Of a stretch of DNA of 64,000 bases, positions 36,029-43,977 are shown piece by piece. Both the position numbers and the translations under genes were made by a program. The notes under the pieces are model-generated. The model was given only the letters and a program-made list of their open reading frames with translations. It was not told the DNA's origin and made no database searches. Every line of letters starts with the position of its first letter. The stretch's first letter is position 1. Origin of the DNA: Peribacillus frigoritolerans_B (GTDB lineage Bacteria; Bacillota; Bacilli; Bacillales; DSM-1321); NCBI RefSeq assembly GCF_044762665.1, contig NZ_JBIWES010000018.1, forward strand, positions 1-64,000. Reading direction: 5' to 3'.

Positions 36029-36077
36029 ATGCTGACATCAAAATGGCCTATATAGCTCCTTGATGTCAGCATCTTTT
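36029..36077. terminator. long-stem hairpin between convergent genes
   Basis: A perfect 13-bp stem ATGCTGACATCAA (36029-36041) / TTGATGTCAGCAT (36060-36072) followed on the plus strand by CTTTTATT. It sits between the regulator gene and the opposing yhfH array. Confidence 0.65.
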
Positions 36078-36078
36078 A

Positions 36079-36219
36079 TTAATATTCATCTTTTTTGGAA
36101 AGGCAGCGATCACATTCCAAGAGGTAGGATTCAGCTTGTTCAATGATATGGGTCCCGCATTCCGTACATTGTTTAAGCGGCAGTGTCCTGAAGAATTCCA
36201 ATGGGTTTTTGGTTTGCAT
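36079..36219 (-). CDS. YhfH-family mini protein, copy A
   Basis: A 46-residue protein (MQTKNPLEFFRTLPLKQCTE...) with two CxxC pairs, CTECG and CDRCL, that could bind zinc as a tiny zinc ribbon. It matches the YhfH family of Bacillus (function unknown). TAAGGAGG lies seven bases before the ATG. It is the last of five tandem copies on this strand, all too short for standard gene callers with high length limits. Confidence 0.85.
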   Translation of the reverse strand: MQTKNPLEFFRTLPLKQCTECGTHIIEQAESYLLECDRCLSKKDEY

Positions 36220-36244
36220 GATGATCCTCCTTATTTTGGTTTAA

Positions 36245-36382
36245 TCAGTCTTCGCGTTTGGAAAGGCAGTGATCACATTCCATCAAGTAGGATTCAGCTT
36301 GTTCAGTGATATGGGTCCCGCACTCCGTACATTGTTTAGGCGGCAGTGTCCTGAAGAATTCCAGTGGATTTATAGTTTGCAT
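36245..36382 (-). CDS. YhfH-family mini protein, copy B
   Basis: 45 residues with the same layout as copy A (EFFRTLPPKQCTECG ... ECDHCLSKRED). AGGAGG precedes the ATG. It differs from copy C at only one residue (His instead of Arg in the second CxxC), which shows recent duplication; the repeat unit is 168 bases. Confidence 0.85.
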   Translation of the reverse strand: MQTINPLEFFRTLPPKQCTECGTHITEQAESYLMECDHCLSKRED

Positions 36383-36412
36383 GATGGTTCCTCCTTTTTG
36401 ATTTGGTTTTAA

Positions 36413-36550
36413 TCAGTCTTCGCGTTTGGAAAGGCAGCGGTCACATTCCATTAAGTAGGATTCAGCTTGTTCAGTGATATGGGTCCCGCACTCCGTACAT
36501 TGTTTAGGCGGAAGTGTCCTGAAGAATTCCAGTGGATTTATAGTTTGCAT
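36413..36550 (-). CDS. YhfH-family mini protein, copy C
   Basis: 45 residues, nearly identical to copy B (ECDRCLSKRED end). Strong AGGAGG ribosome site. The leader between C and D is also nearly the same as that between B and C. Confidence 0.85.
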   Translation of the reverse strand: MQTINPLEFFRTLPPKQCTECGTHITEQAESYLMECDRCLSKRED

Positions 36551-36579
36551 GATGGTTCCTCCTTTTTGATTTGGTTTAA

Positions 36580-36717
36580 TCAGTCTTCACGTCTGGAAAG
36601 GCAGCGGTCACATTCCATTAAGTAGGATTCAGCATGCTCGATAATATGATCACCGCACTCGGGGCAATGTTTAGCAGGGATATTGTTAAAAAACTCAATG
36701 GATTTTTTCATTTGCAT
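36580..36717 (-). CDS. YhfH-family mini protein, copy D
   Basis: 45 residues (MQMKKSIEFFNNIPAKHCPE...), more diverged than A-C but with both CxxC pairs and the ESYLMECDRCLS core. AGGAGG precedes the ATG. Confidence 0.84.
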   Translation of the reverse strand: MQMKKSIEFFNNIPAKHCPECGDHIIEHAESYLMECDRCLSRRED

Positions 36718-36760
36718 GATGATTTCCTCCTTTTATTGTTAGATATATTTTCCGATCGCT

Positions 36761-36895
36761 TTATTCTTCACGTTTGGAAAGGCAGCGATCGCATTCCATC
36801 AGATAGGCATCTGATTGGTCCACATGTGTTTCACCACATTCCGGGCAATGTTTAAATGAATCGATTGTGAGTAAATCTGATTGATTTGCTTGCAT
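36761..36895 (-). CDS. YhfH-family mini protein, copy E
   Basis: 44 residues, the most diverged copy (MQANQSDLLTIDSFKHCPE...), with CPECG and CDRCL pairs. Ribosome site GAGGGGGG. It is the promoter-proximal gene of the array on the minus strand. Confidence 0.8.
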   Translation of the reverse strand: MQANQSDLLTIDSFKHCPECGETHVDQSDAYLMECDRCLSKREE

Positions 36896-37376
36896 GTCTC
36901 GCCCCCCTCTTTATAGTACAGTTTTTGTTATTTGTTTGTTGTTATAATACAGTATATACCCGAATTTGGAAATTGTATAGGTATTTTACAGAAAATTTAA
37001 AATTTTTTTCACCCATAGTGTGAAAACCCTATGGGAAAGGGAATTATCATCTGTTTATTTTTTTATTTTTCTCCAAGGTAAGTAGGAATTCAAAGAAATA
37101 ATGCTTTCTATAAAACGAAAAAACAAAGAGGGAGTGAGAGAGACAAACAATTTTCGATGTGTTGAGATGGGCATTAATGTAACAGATGAGAAACAGGAAG
37201 TTCAATGATCAATGAATGCTATTTCACAGTCGATGAATGTAACATAAAAGAGCTTGTTCTAAAATGTCAGAAAAATTCGAGCGGCTGCGATTATATGTAA
37301 GTTTCTGTCTGTGTGGTTTTAATACATCAGTAAAGAGGTAACTTGCTAGTAGAAGTACAATAATGGGAGGTAGCAT
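36896..37376. other. intergenic region
   Basis: About 480 bases between the yhfH array and the lipid kinase gene. It must hold promoters for both directions. No RNA, repeat or coding signal is evident; the 36940-37010 part is very AT-rich. Confidence 0.4.
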
Positions 37377-38267
37377 ATGTCGAAAGCGATGATTATCGTC
37401 AATCCATCTTCAGGCAAGGAAAAGGCAGGGAAGATTTTGCCGAAAGCGGAAAAGGCACTTGGTGAAATTTTTGATGAGGTATGCGTTCGTAAAACGGAAG
37501 GAGAAGGGGATGCGACGGGTTTTGCAAAGGAGGCCTGTGCAGAAAGATTAGATGCTGTCATTTCCATGGGTGGGGATGGAACGGTGAATGAGATAGTGAA
37601 TGGCTTGGGCGAGCAGCAGCATCGGCCTATCTTCGGGATCATTCCATTAGGAACCATCAATGATTTCGCCAGGTCTTTGGGAATACCACTGAATCCCAAT
37701 GCAGCCATCGAGATATTGAAGGATATGCATATTAAGGAATCGGACATAGGGAAGATCAATGACCGTTACTTCATGAATGTGTTGGCGGTAGGGGCAATCG
37801 CCGAGGCCACCTATAATGTTACCATTGAACAAAAAACCCGTCTTGGGTCTTTTGCATATTTCATTGAAGGAGCAAAAGCGATCATTAAAAAGACTCCTTT
37901 TCCTTTAACGGTTGAACATGATCACGGAAAGTGGATGGGGGAGGCTCATTTACTAATTGCAACAATGACTAACTCTGTCGGAGGCTTTGAACAACTCGCA
38001 CCAGAGGCGGAAGTGAATGATGGAAAGCTGCACACGTTCATCATCAAGGATTTATCTCTTCCTCTCATCGTCAAAATCATTCCCAGTTTGATCAGGGGGG
38101 AGATCATGGGGAATGACGAAGTTGAATATATTAAAACATCCAAGCTCCATATAACCACATCAGAGGAACTTGCAGTCAATATCGATGGCGATGAAGGCAT
38201 TCTTCTTCCTTTCCAGGCAAATGTACTGCATAAACATCTTCGTCTATTCGTCCCGGGAACTAAATGA
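37377..38267 (+). CDS. diacylglycerol/lipid kinase family protein (YegS/BmrU type)
   Basis: A 296-residue lipid kinase-like enzyme. The DAGK catalytic domain has IVNPSSGK at residue 7, the nucleotide loop GGDGTVNE near 65 and GIIPLGTINDFARSLGIP near 90. Such enzymes phosphorylate diacylglycerol or related lipids; the real substrate is not decided by sequence. In B. subtilis relatives are BmrU and DgkB. GGGAGG lies six bases before the ATG. It is monocistronic with a terminator. Confidence 0.87.
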   Translation: MSKAMIIVNPSSGKEKAGKILPKAEKALGEIFDEVCVRKTEGEGDATGFAKEACAERLDAVISMGGDGTVNEIVNGLGEQQHRPIFGIIPLGTINDFARSLGIPLNPNAAIEILKDMHIKESDIGKINDRYFMNVLAVGAIAEATYNVTIEQKTRLGSFAYFIEGAKAIIKKTPFPLTVEHDHGKWMGEAHLLIATMTNSVGGFEQLAPEAEVNDGKLHTFIIKDLSLPLIVKIIPSLIRGEIMGNDEVEYIKTSKLHITTSEELAVNIDGDEGILLPFQANVLHKHLRLFVPGTK

Positions 38268-38290
38268 GCCGTTTAGTGCCAATTTCATTC

Positions 38291-38327
38291 AAAAAGCTGA
38301 TTATGGGTTAGCCAATCAGCTTTTTTC
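38291..38327 (+). terminator. terminator after the lipid kinase gene
   Basis: AAAAAGCTGATT / AATCAGCTTTTTT with an 11-base loop. Confidence 0.88.
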
Positions 38328-38525
38328 TATGCGGTTACCCAAGCTTGTGTTGATGGAGTTTATTGGTGGTGTTCATCGTGCACGACTTAAGCTCCTTCGC
38401 TTTTATAAAAGGTATCATTATTCAGGGGGATTCCAGGTTAGAATAGTTAATGCATGAATGACTGGGTATAAGTATGTTACGCTTATAGTTACGATTATGG
38501 ATGAGAGAGGAAGTTTGATGTTTGT

Positions 38526-40559
38526 ATGGAGTTTTTTCTTGTTATATTAGCGCTTCTTATATTGATTGGAGTGTCTAATGTAATTAACCATTTTATACCC
38601 TTTATACCTGTACCATTAATACAAATAGCACTCGGTGTCATATTGGCACTATTACCCCTGGGTATGCATGTTGAGATGGAGACGGAATTATTTTTGCTAT
38701 TATTCATCGCACCCCTATTATTCAATGATGGTAAAAATGTACCCCGAACAGCACTATGGAAGTTGAGGGCACCCATTCTGATGCTTGCACTGGGCCTCGT
38801 ATTCATAACGGTTTGGGTAGGCGGATATTTAATTAATTGGATGATTCCTTCAATACCATTGCCGGCAGCGTTCGCTTTAGCAGCCATTTTGTCACCTACG
38901 GATGTAGTGGCAGTAAGCGCTTTGGCAAGTCGTGTCAAATTGCCGAAGAGCATCATGCACCTTCTCGAAGGCGAAGGGCTAATGAATGACGCCTCAGGTT
39001 TAGTTGCCTTTAAGTTTGCCGTTGCTGCTACAGTCACGGGTGTTTTCTCCTTAGTCGACGCAACCTTCAGTTTCATATGGATTGCAACTGGTGGCTTTGT
39101 AGGTGGAGCAATACTAGCTTTCATCATTATCAGGCTTCGTATATTTCTTCGCCGTTTAGGGATGGAAGATGTCACGATGCATATGCTGATCCAAATCCTA
39201 ACTCCTTTTATTATTTTCCTCGCTGTGGAACATTTCCACCTTTCTGGGATTTTGGCAGTCGTGGCTGGGGGAATAGTCCATGCCATTGAACGAGATCGGG
39301 AAATATCACCAACAGTGGAACTTCAAGTCGTTTCAAAGAGTACATGGTCCGTCATTTTATATGTATTAAATGGCCTTGTATTCGTTTTGCTTGGCTTGCA
39401 AATCCCAAGCGTTGCGAAAACAATCTTTCAAGACCCAGCCTTCAATAATGGACAAGTGATCCTTTATATCGTGATCATTACACTTTTCCTTTTCGCTTTA
39501 CGTTTCATTTGGCTTACGGCTGCCTGGTCGATTGGCTGGATGACGAAAAAAGCGGGAGCCCAAAAACCGGACTTCAAAGCTGCCGGGATCATTACCATTT
39601 CCGGTGTTCGCGGAGCTGTAACGTTAGCGGGTTCGTTTTCGATTCCGTATGTGTTGGCAGATGGAAGTCCTTTTCCTGAGCGTTCGTTAATCATTTTCAT
39701 TGCAGCAGGTGTCATATTGCTGACCTTGATTGTTGCGAGTGTATTCCTGCCAATCGTGGCTCGGTCGGAAGAAGAGGAAGTGGTGAACAAGCAGGCTGAC
39801 AAAACGAAAGCTGCTGCCATTCACTCACATCAAGCGGCCATTCGGGTGGTTGAGTCCCAAATGACAGATGAAAACCGGGAAGCGGCTTTATCGATCATTT
39901 CCAGGTATTGTACCAAGATCAATGAATTGTCCTATGTAGAACAGGAGAAAGAACCGGCTGCATTAAGAGAAGAAGAGAAGGAACTTCGCTTCAAGGCCCT
40001 TGAAGCAGAGCAAAGATTCCTGGATAAACTCATTAAGGATGAAAAAGTGGACCGGGAAACGGCGTATATATGCAAGGAATACATCCAGCGTATGGAAGGT
40101 GCCGTGACAAATCGGCTGAAGTTCCGTTTTTTCAGGTCAGTAACGCTTTTCAGAAGAAGTATGTTAAGGCTTTTAAAATTATTTTTCCCTGACAAAAGTA
40201 AAATAAGAAAAATCAATCTTGAGAGATTGGAAAAGGTCCGGGATCTTAAAATCAGGATGTATAAAGCTGCCATCCAAGAGATACAAGCCGGAATTACATC
40301 CGATAATCATAAGACATCCTCGATGATCATAGAAGAGTATAAAGTGTTGATTTTAAAATGCAAACGTGAAAACAGAGGCCGTACCCCGAGTAAAATGGCC
40401 GAATATGAAAGAGAGCTGTTCTATAAAGCGATCCAGGCAGAACGGGACGAAGTGCAGGATATGTTTGAAAAACGACAAATTTCCCGTGATGTTGCCAACA
40501 TACTCCGCCAGCAAATCAATTTACGAGAAGCACTGACTATCAATGAAAATACACATTGA
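38526..40559 (+). CDS. CPA1-family Na+/H+ antiporter (NhaK-like)
   Basis: A 677-residue membrane protein. About 12 helices cover residues 1-410, with FNDGKNVP and the ion-site segment LSPTDVVAVSAL near residue 118 and EGEGLMNDASGL near 150, typical of the CPA1 exchanger family. A cytoplasmic C-terminal tail of about 260 residues is charged and coiled-coil-like. It resembles B. subtilis NhaK (YvgP), which exports Na+, K+ and other cations. The ATG has a rather distant AGAGAGG site (about 15 bases), but no better start exists in frame. Confidence 0.88.
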   Translation: MEFFLVILALLILIGVSNVINHFIPFIPVPLIQIALGVILALLPLGMHVEMETELFLLLFIAPLLFNDGKNVPRTALWKLRAPILMLALGLVFITVWVGGYLINWMIPSIPLPAAFALAAILSPTDVVAVSALASRVKLPKSIMHLLEGEGLMNDASGLVAFKFAVAATVTGVFSLVDATFSFIWIATGGFVGGAILAFIIIRLRIFLRRLGMEDVTMHMLIQILTPFIIFLAVEHFHLSGILAVVAGGIVHAIERDREISPTVELQVVSKSTWSVILYVLNGLVFVLLGLQIPSVAKTIFQDPAFNNGQVILYIVIITLFLFALRFIWLTAAWSIGWMTKKAGAQKPDFKAAGIITISGVRGAVTLAGSFSIPYVLADGSPFPERSLIIFIAAGVILLTLIVASVFLPIVARSEEEEVVNKQADKTKAAAIHSHQAAIRVVESQMTDENREAALSIISRYCTKINELSYVEQEKEPAALREEEKELRFKALEAEQRFLDKLIKDEKVDRETAYICKEYIQRMEGAVTNRLKFRFFRSVTLFRRSMLRLLKLFFPDKSKIRKINLERLEKVRDLKIRMYKAAIQEIQAGITSDNHKTSSMIIEEYKVLILKCKRENRGRTPSKMAEYERELFYKAIQAERDEVQDMFEKRQISRDVANILRQQINLREALTINENTH

Positions 40560-40569
40560 TTATACAGAA

Positions 40570-40600
40570 GGAGCACTGTCGATATATTCGGCAGTGCTCC
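40570..40600 (+). terminator. hairpin after the antiporter gene
   Basis: GGAGCACTG / CAGTGCTCC stem of nine pairs. The T tract is poor (TTCCGG), so termination may be weak. Confidence 0.6.
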
Positions 40601-40679
40601 TTCCGGTTTGTGAAGGGAATATCGGACGGGGCATCGAATCATTATTGTATTCAATAATTGATGAAAGAGAGTGTGCTTA

Positions 40680-41192
40680 ATGGAAAAGGAAATCGAGACC
40701 ATAACTTTAACGCCTTATTTACCGGAACATCTACACCAGCTTTCCCTGTTTTATTTACCGAATGCACAAACCCCTTTTTCAGCTCTGCCGGAAGAGTCAC
40801 TGAAATATTGCCGGGAAGATTGCGACAGGCACCCTATCGTAATATTGGCCGATGGTATCCCAGTTGGCTTTTTCGTTTTACACATTGGCGAAAACATCAC
40901 CCCTTTCACCAGCGATAAAAAAGCGATATTGCTCCGGGGATTTCTTGTTGATCAAAAACATCAGGGAAAAGGGATTGCGAAGAAAGCCTTGCAAATCCTT
41001 CCGGAATTCGTAAAAGGGATTTTTCCAAACAAGGATTCGATCATTCTGGCAGTGAACATCATGAACGTGATTGCAAAAACGCTTTATGTGAAATCGGGGT
41101 TTCAGGATACAGGGATTCAAAAGGAAGGCAGAAGCGGGTTGATGGAGATAATGGAATATAGAGTGGATACGGTGAACAAGGATATGGAATAA
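40680..41192 (+). CDS. GNAT-family N-acetyltransferase
   Basis: A 170-residue acetyltransferase. The acetyl-CoA loop is visible (LRGFLVDQKHQGKGIAKKAL near residues 80-100), followed by LAVNIMNVIAKTLYVKSGF, the typical C-terminal part. The acceptor is unknown. The start is set at the ATG at 40680; the upstream GTG at 40671 has no better ribosome site. It is monocistronic. Confidence 0.85.
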   Translation: MEKEIETITLTPYLPEHLHQLSLFYLPNAQTPFSALPEESLKYCREDCDRHPIVILADGIPVGFFVLHIGENITPFTSDKKAILLRGFLVDQKHQGKGIAKKALQILPEFVKGIFPNKDSIILAVNIMNVIAKTLYVKSGFQDTGIQKEGRSGLMEIMEYRVDTVNKDME

Positions 41193-41221
41193 GGGATGGA
41201 TAACAAAAACAATTGGCATGT

Positions 41222-41248
41222 AGACCTTTCCAAGGAAAGGTCTTTTTT
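41222..41248 (+). terminator. terminator after the acetyltransferase gene
   Basis: A perfect stem AGACCTTTCC-AA-GGAAAGGTCT followed by TTTTT. Confidence 0.9.
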
Positions 41249-41369
41249 GTCCAATTTGTTACAGGTTTCATTAAGAAATCAGTGATTTAGAAGGGCTGCT
41301 TTTAATAATGCCGCTGCCTTATGGTACACTTTACTTATTGCAAAATTCGTTAATCGAGGTGTAGTCCTA

Positions 41370-42755
41370 ATGAAAACAGTCGTAGTCGTAGGTGGAGGCA
41401 TTACCGGATTATCAACCATGTATCATTTACAAAAAACAGTTAAAGCGAGGAGTCTCTCCGTACGATTAATATTAATAGAAGGAAATGAGGAATTAGGCGG
41501 TAAAATAAGGACTGTGCACGATGGCCCTTTTAAAATTGAAGCGGGTGCCGATTCGATCGTCGCAAGGAAACAGAATATCCAACCATTTCTTAAAGAATTG
41601 AACCTGGAGGATCAAGTCGTCTATAATGCGACGGGAAAATCATTCATCCATACAGATGGGATGCTAAAGGGAATCCCTGAAGATGCCCTATTCGGAATAC
41701 CAATGAGTCTGGAGTCGCTGGCGAAAAGTGATCTGGTTTCCGCCCAAGGGAAGGTCGACGCCTTAAAGGATTTCTACACAAAGAATGAGACATTTACGAA
41801 GAATGACTCCATCGGTTTATTTCTTGAAAGCTTCTTAGGCAAGGAATTGGTGCAAAAGCAGATATCGCCTGTCCTATCAGGTGTTTACTCAGGAAAGTTA
41901 AATGAATTGACCATTGCCAAAACACTGCCAGAGATGCTGGATTATAAAAATCAATATGGCAGCATAATACGAGGACTATCGGAAAATAAGCAGAAATACA
42001 AAAGCAAGGGAAATAAGAAGTTCCTTTCGTTTAAAAATGGCTTATCAACATTGGTTGAACGAATAGAGGAAAGGCTCGATATCGTCGAGATTTTAAAAGG
42101 GGTCAGTGTAGATAAAATCGGAAGAAATGATGAGGGGTACATCATTTCATTGGCAAACGGTGAAACGCTGGAAACGGACTTTATCGTATTGAGTACACCG
42201 CATACAATTGCCCAGAAATTATTGGGTGATCGGGAGCTGGATGAGGACTTCGACGGCTTGATCAATAGTTCGATGATTAGCGTTTATCTTGGATTCGATA
42301 TTCCGGACAGCATGCTTCCTAAAGACGGGACAGGTTTCATTGCAGGTGATAATAGTGATTTGATCTGTAATGCATGTACCTGGACAAGCCGGAAATGGGA
42401 GCATACTTCTGAAAACAGTCAACTTTTGGTAAGGCTTTTTTATAAAAGCTCTAGTCCGGACTATGAACGATTACAGTCACTTACAAACCAGGAATTGATC
42501 TCTGTGGCTTTACGCGACATTAAGAACAGTCTAAGCATTTCTGGGAATCCAATTACGAGTGAAGTGACGAAATGGCATGAAAATATGCCGAACTACCATA
42601 TTAAACATCCTCAAATCGTTCAATCACTGGAGGCGAAAATTTCCGAGAATTATCCGAATGTACTACTTGCGGGCTGTTCATACAATGGTGTCGGAATCCC
42701 GGACTGTATTGCTGATGGGGAAAAGAAAGCGGAAGAGATATGTCTGAAGTTATAA
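41370..42755 (+). CDS. hemY: coproporphyrinogen III / protoporphyrinogen oxidase (HemY/CgoX type)
   Basis: An FAD-dependent oxidase of 461 residues of heme synthesis. An N-terminal FAD-binding motif VVVVGGGITGLSTMYHL, the second FAD contact EGNEELGGKIRT, and a C-terminal GCSYNGVGIPDCIADG block are typical of HemY. In Firmicutes the enzyme oxidises coproporphyrinogen III. In B. subtilis hemY lies in hemEHY, but here the gene stands alone between terminators, so it may be a second copy or a relocated gene. Confidence 0.88.
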   Translation: MKTVVVVGGGITGLSTMYHLQKTVKARSLSVRLILIEGNEELGGKIRTVHDGPFKIEAGADSIVARKQNIQPFLKELNLEDQVVYNATGKSFIHTDGMLKGIPEDALFGIPMSLESLAKSDLVSAQGKVDALKDFYTKNETFTKNDSIGLFLESFLGKELVQKQISPVLSGVYSGKLNELTIAKTLPEMLDYKNQYGSIIRGLSENKQKYKSKGNKKFLSFKNGLSTLVERIEERLDIVEILKGVSVDKIGRNDEGYIISLANGETLETDFIVLSTPHTIAQKLLGDRELDEDFDGLINSSMISVYLGFDIPDSMLPKDGTGFIAGDNSDLICNACTWTSRKWEHTSENSQLLVRLFYKSSSPDYERLQSLTNQELISVALRDIKNSLSISGNPITSEVTKWHENMPNYHIKHPQIVQSLEAKISENYPNVLLAGCSYNGVGIPDCIADGEKKAEEICLKL

Positions 42756-42763
42756 AAGGGGGA

Positions 42764-42785
42764 CTGCCAGGTGGCGGTCCTTTTA
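42764..42785 (+). terminator. terminator after hemY
   Basis: GGACTGCC-AGGT-GGCGGTCC stem with one G-T pair, followed by TTTT, nine bases after the stop codon. Confidence 0.75.
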
Positions 42786-43084
42786 CTATTGGAAATGTAG
42801 CAGGTATATAGTTACCTCTCATGATTCTTCCCCGTATACTTCGAATGTGACGTATTAACCCACTTTTTCTTTCTGCACATCGTACTATAAAAAAACGCAA
42901 ATTCGTTGGGTGTCCTCTTTCAATCACGTTTTCCAATAGAGGCGCTAGGATATTATTATCATACTTGGTTACAATCGTGCCGACTTCAACATTGTTACTC
43001 ATCGCACCTATTGATTTACAGTAATCATTTCAAGTCGATTTCGCGGAAATAAAATCATGTTAGAAAGTATCTTTAATTTTAAAA

Positions 43085-43210
43085 CAAGCACAACGTGTTC
43101 AGGGGAAACCCCGCCCGCGGAAAGCGAGTGCCTAGAGGGAAATCAATGTTCCAATTCAACAATCACTCAAAAAAACTATAGATAATTTTCTTTGGGTTTG
43201 TCTGCAAACT
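43085..43210. repeat. degenerate dispersed GC-rich repeat, copy 2
   Basis: Contains GGGGAAACCCCGCCCGCGGA, then AAGCGAGTGCCTAGAGGGAA and the tail ACTCAAAAAAACTATAG and TTTGTCTGCAAACTAGAC. Bases 43111-43133 are identical over 23 positions to 49280-49302 of copy 3, and the tail matches that of copy 1. It lies in a 617-base gap between hemY and the XRE regulator. Confidence 0.7.
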
Positions 43211-43235
43211 AGACTGTCAGGGCAGTCCTTTTTTA
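43211..43235 (+). terminator. weak hairpin with T tract
   Basis: GACTG-TCAGGG-CAGTC followed by CTTTTTT. It lies at the end of repeat copy 2 and before the promoter of the XRE gene. Confidence 0.5.
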
Positions 43236-43255
43236 ACGAATGATGGAAATTCCGT

Positions 43256-43283
43256 TTGAAGTTTCCGGCATTTCCTGTATAAT
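43256..43283 (+). promoter_or_regulatory. promoter of the XRE-cupin regulator gene
   Basis: TTGAAG at 43256 and TATAAT at 43278 with a 16-base spacer. The expected transcript start near 43290 lies just before two palindromes. Confidence 0.7.
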
Positions 43284-43297
43284 GATATTCGTAAAAC

Positions 43298-43355
43298 TAA
43301 ACTGAAAGTTTACCTATATAAAACTTTATCTACTTTGGGTTTACTATAAGTAAAC
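43298..43355. promoter_or_regulatory. probable operators of the XRE-cupin regulator
   Basis: Two palindromes with the same half-site: TAAACT-GAA-AGTTTA at 43298-43312 and GTTTAC-TATAA-GTAAAC at 43339-43355, both between promoter and start codon. This is a usual arrangement for self-repression. Confidence 0.6.
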
Positions 43356-43372
43356 TGATTGAGGGTTATGGA

Positions 43373-43915
43373 ATGCAAATTGGGAAAAAAATAAAGAACC
43401 TTCGCTTGAAAAAAGGTTTGACCCAGGAAGAATTGGGCGAAAGAACCGATTTAAGCAAAGGATATATTTCACAGTTGGAAAGGGATCTTAGTTCCCCTTC
43501 AATTGAAACTCTGTTCAATATTTTAGAAGTACTCGGCTGCAAGCCGAAGCAGTTCTTCGATGATGAGGATCAAGTCCAAAAAGTAGTGTATGAAGAAGAA
43601 GCACAAACATTTTTCATCGATGAAGAACGGGGATACCAAATTCAGTGGCTCGTGCCTGAATCGAATGAAAAGGAAATGGAACCTATTCGTCTGACTCTCC
43701 AGGAAAAAGGGGAGTTCAAACAATTTGAACCATCCTTGTCGGAAACATTCGGTTATGTATTAAGCGGAAGAGTCATTGTAAAGCTAGGTACACATACGTA
43801 TTTCGTCAAGGCAGGGGAATCGATTTATTTTCATGCTTCAGATGAACATCAAATCATCAATGATTTTGAAGGAGCGTCCGAGTTATTACTCGTGGTGACG
43901 GAATCCTACTTATAG
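43373..43915 (+). CDS. XRE-family regulator with cupin domain (PuuR-like)
   Basis: A 180-residue regulator. N-terminal helix-turn-helix (residues 5-60; LTQEELGERTDLSKGYISQLE) and a C-terminal cupin ligand-binding barrel (about 105-178; GYVLSGRVIVKLG, AGESIYFHASDEHQI). Regulators of this type control polyamine genes, for example PuuR. It lies 62 bases before potA and is probably the local repressor and sensor of polyamine. GAGGGTTATGG precedes the ATG. Confidence 0.87.
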   Translation: MQIGKKIKNLRLKKGLTQEELGERTDLSKGYISQLERDLSSPSIETLFNILEVLGCKPKQFFDDEDQVQKVVYEEEAQTFFIDEERGYQIQWLVPESNEKEMEPIRLTLQEKGEFKQFEPSLSETFGYVLSGRVIVKLGTHTYFVKAGESIYFHASDEHQIINDFEGASELLLVVTESYL

Positions 43916-43977
43916 AATTCAAAACAAACCAATCGTTGATGATTGATGAGTAAGGTAATGGAGAGAGGGAAGAAGCT

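Noticed and set aside
36079..36895. CRISPR array
   Set aside because: The repeated units of about 165 bases are whole small genes with ribosome sites, not short repeats with unique spacers.
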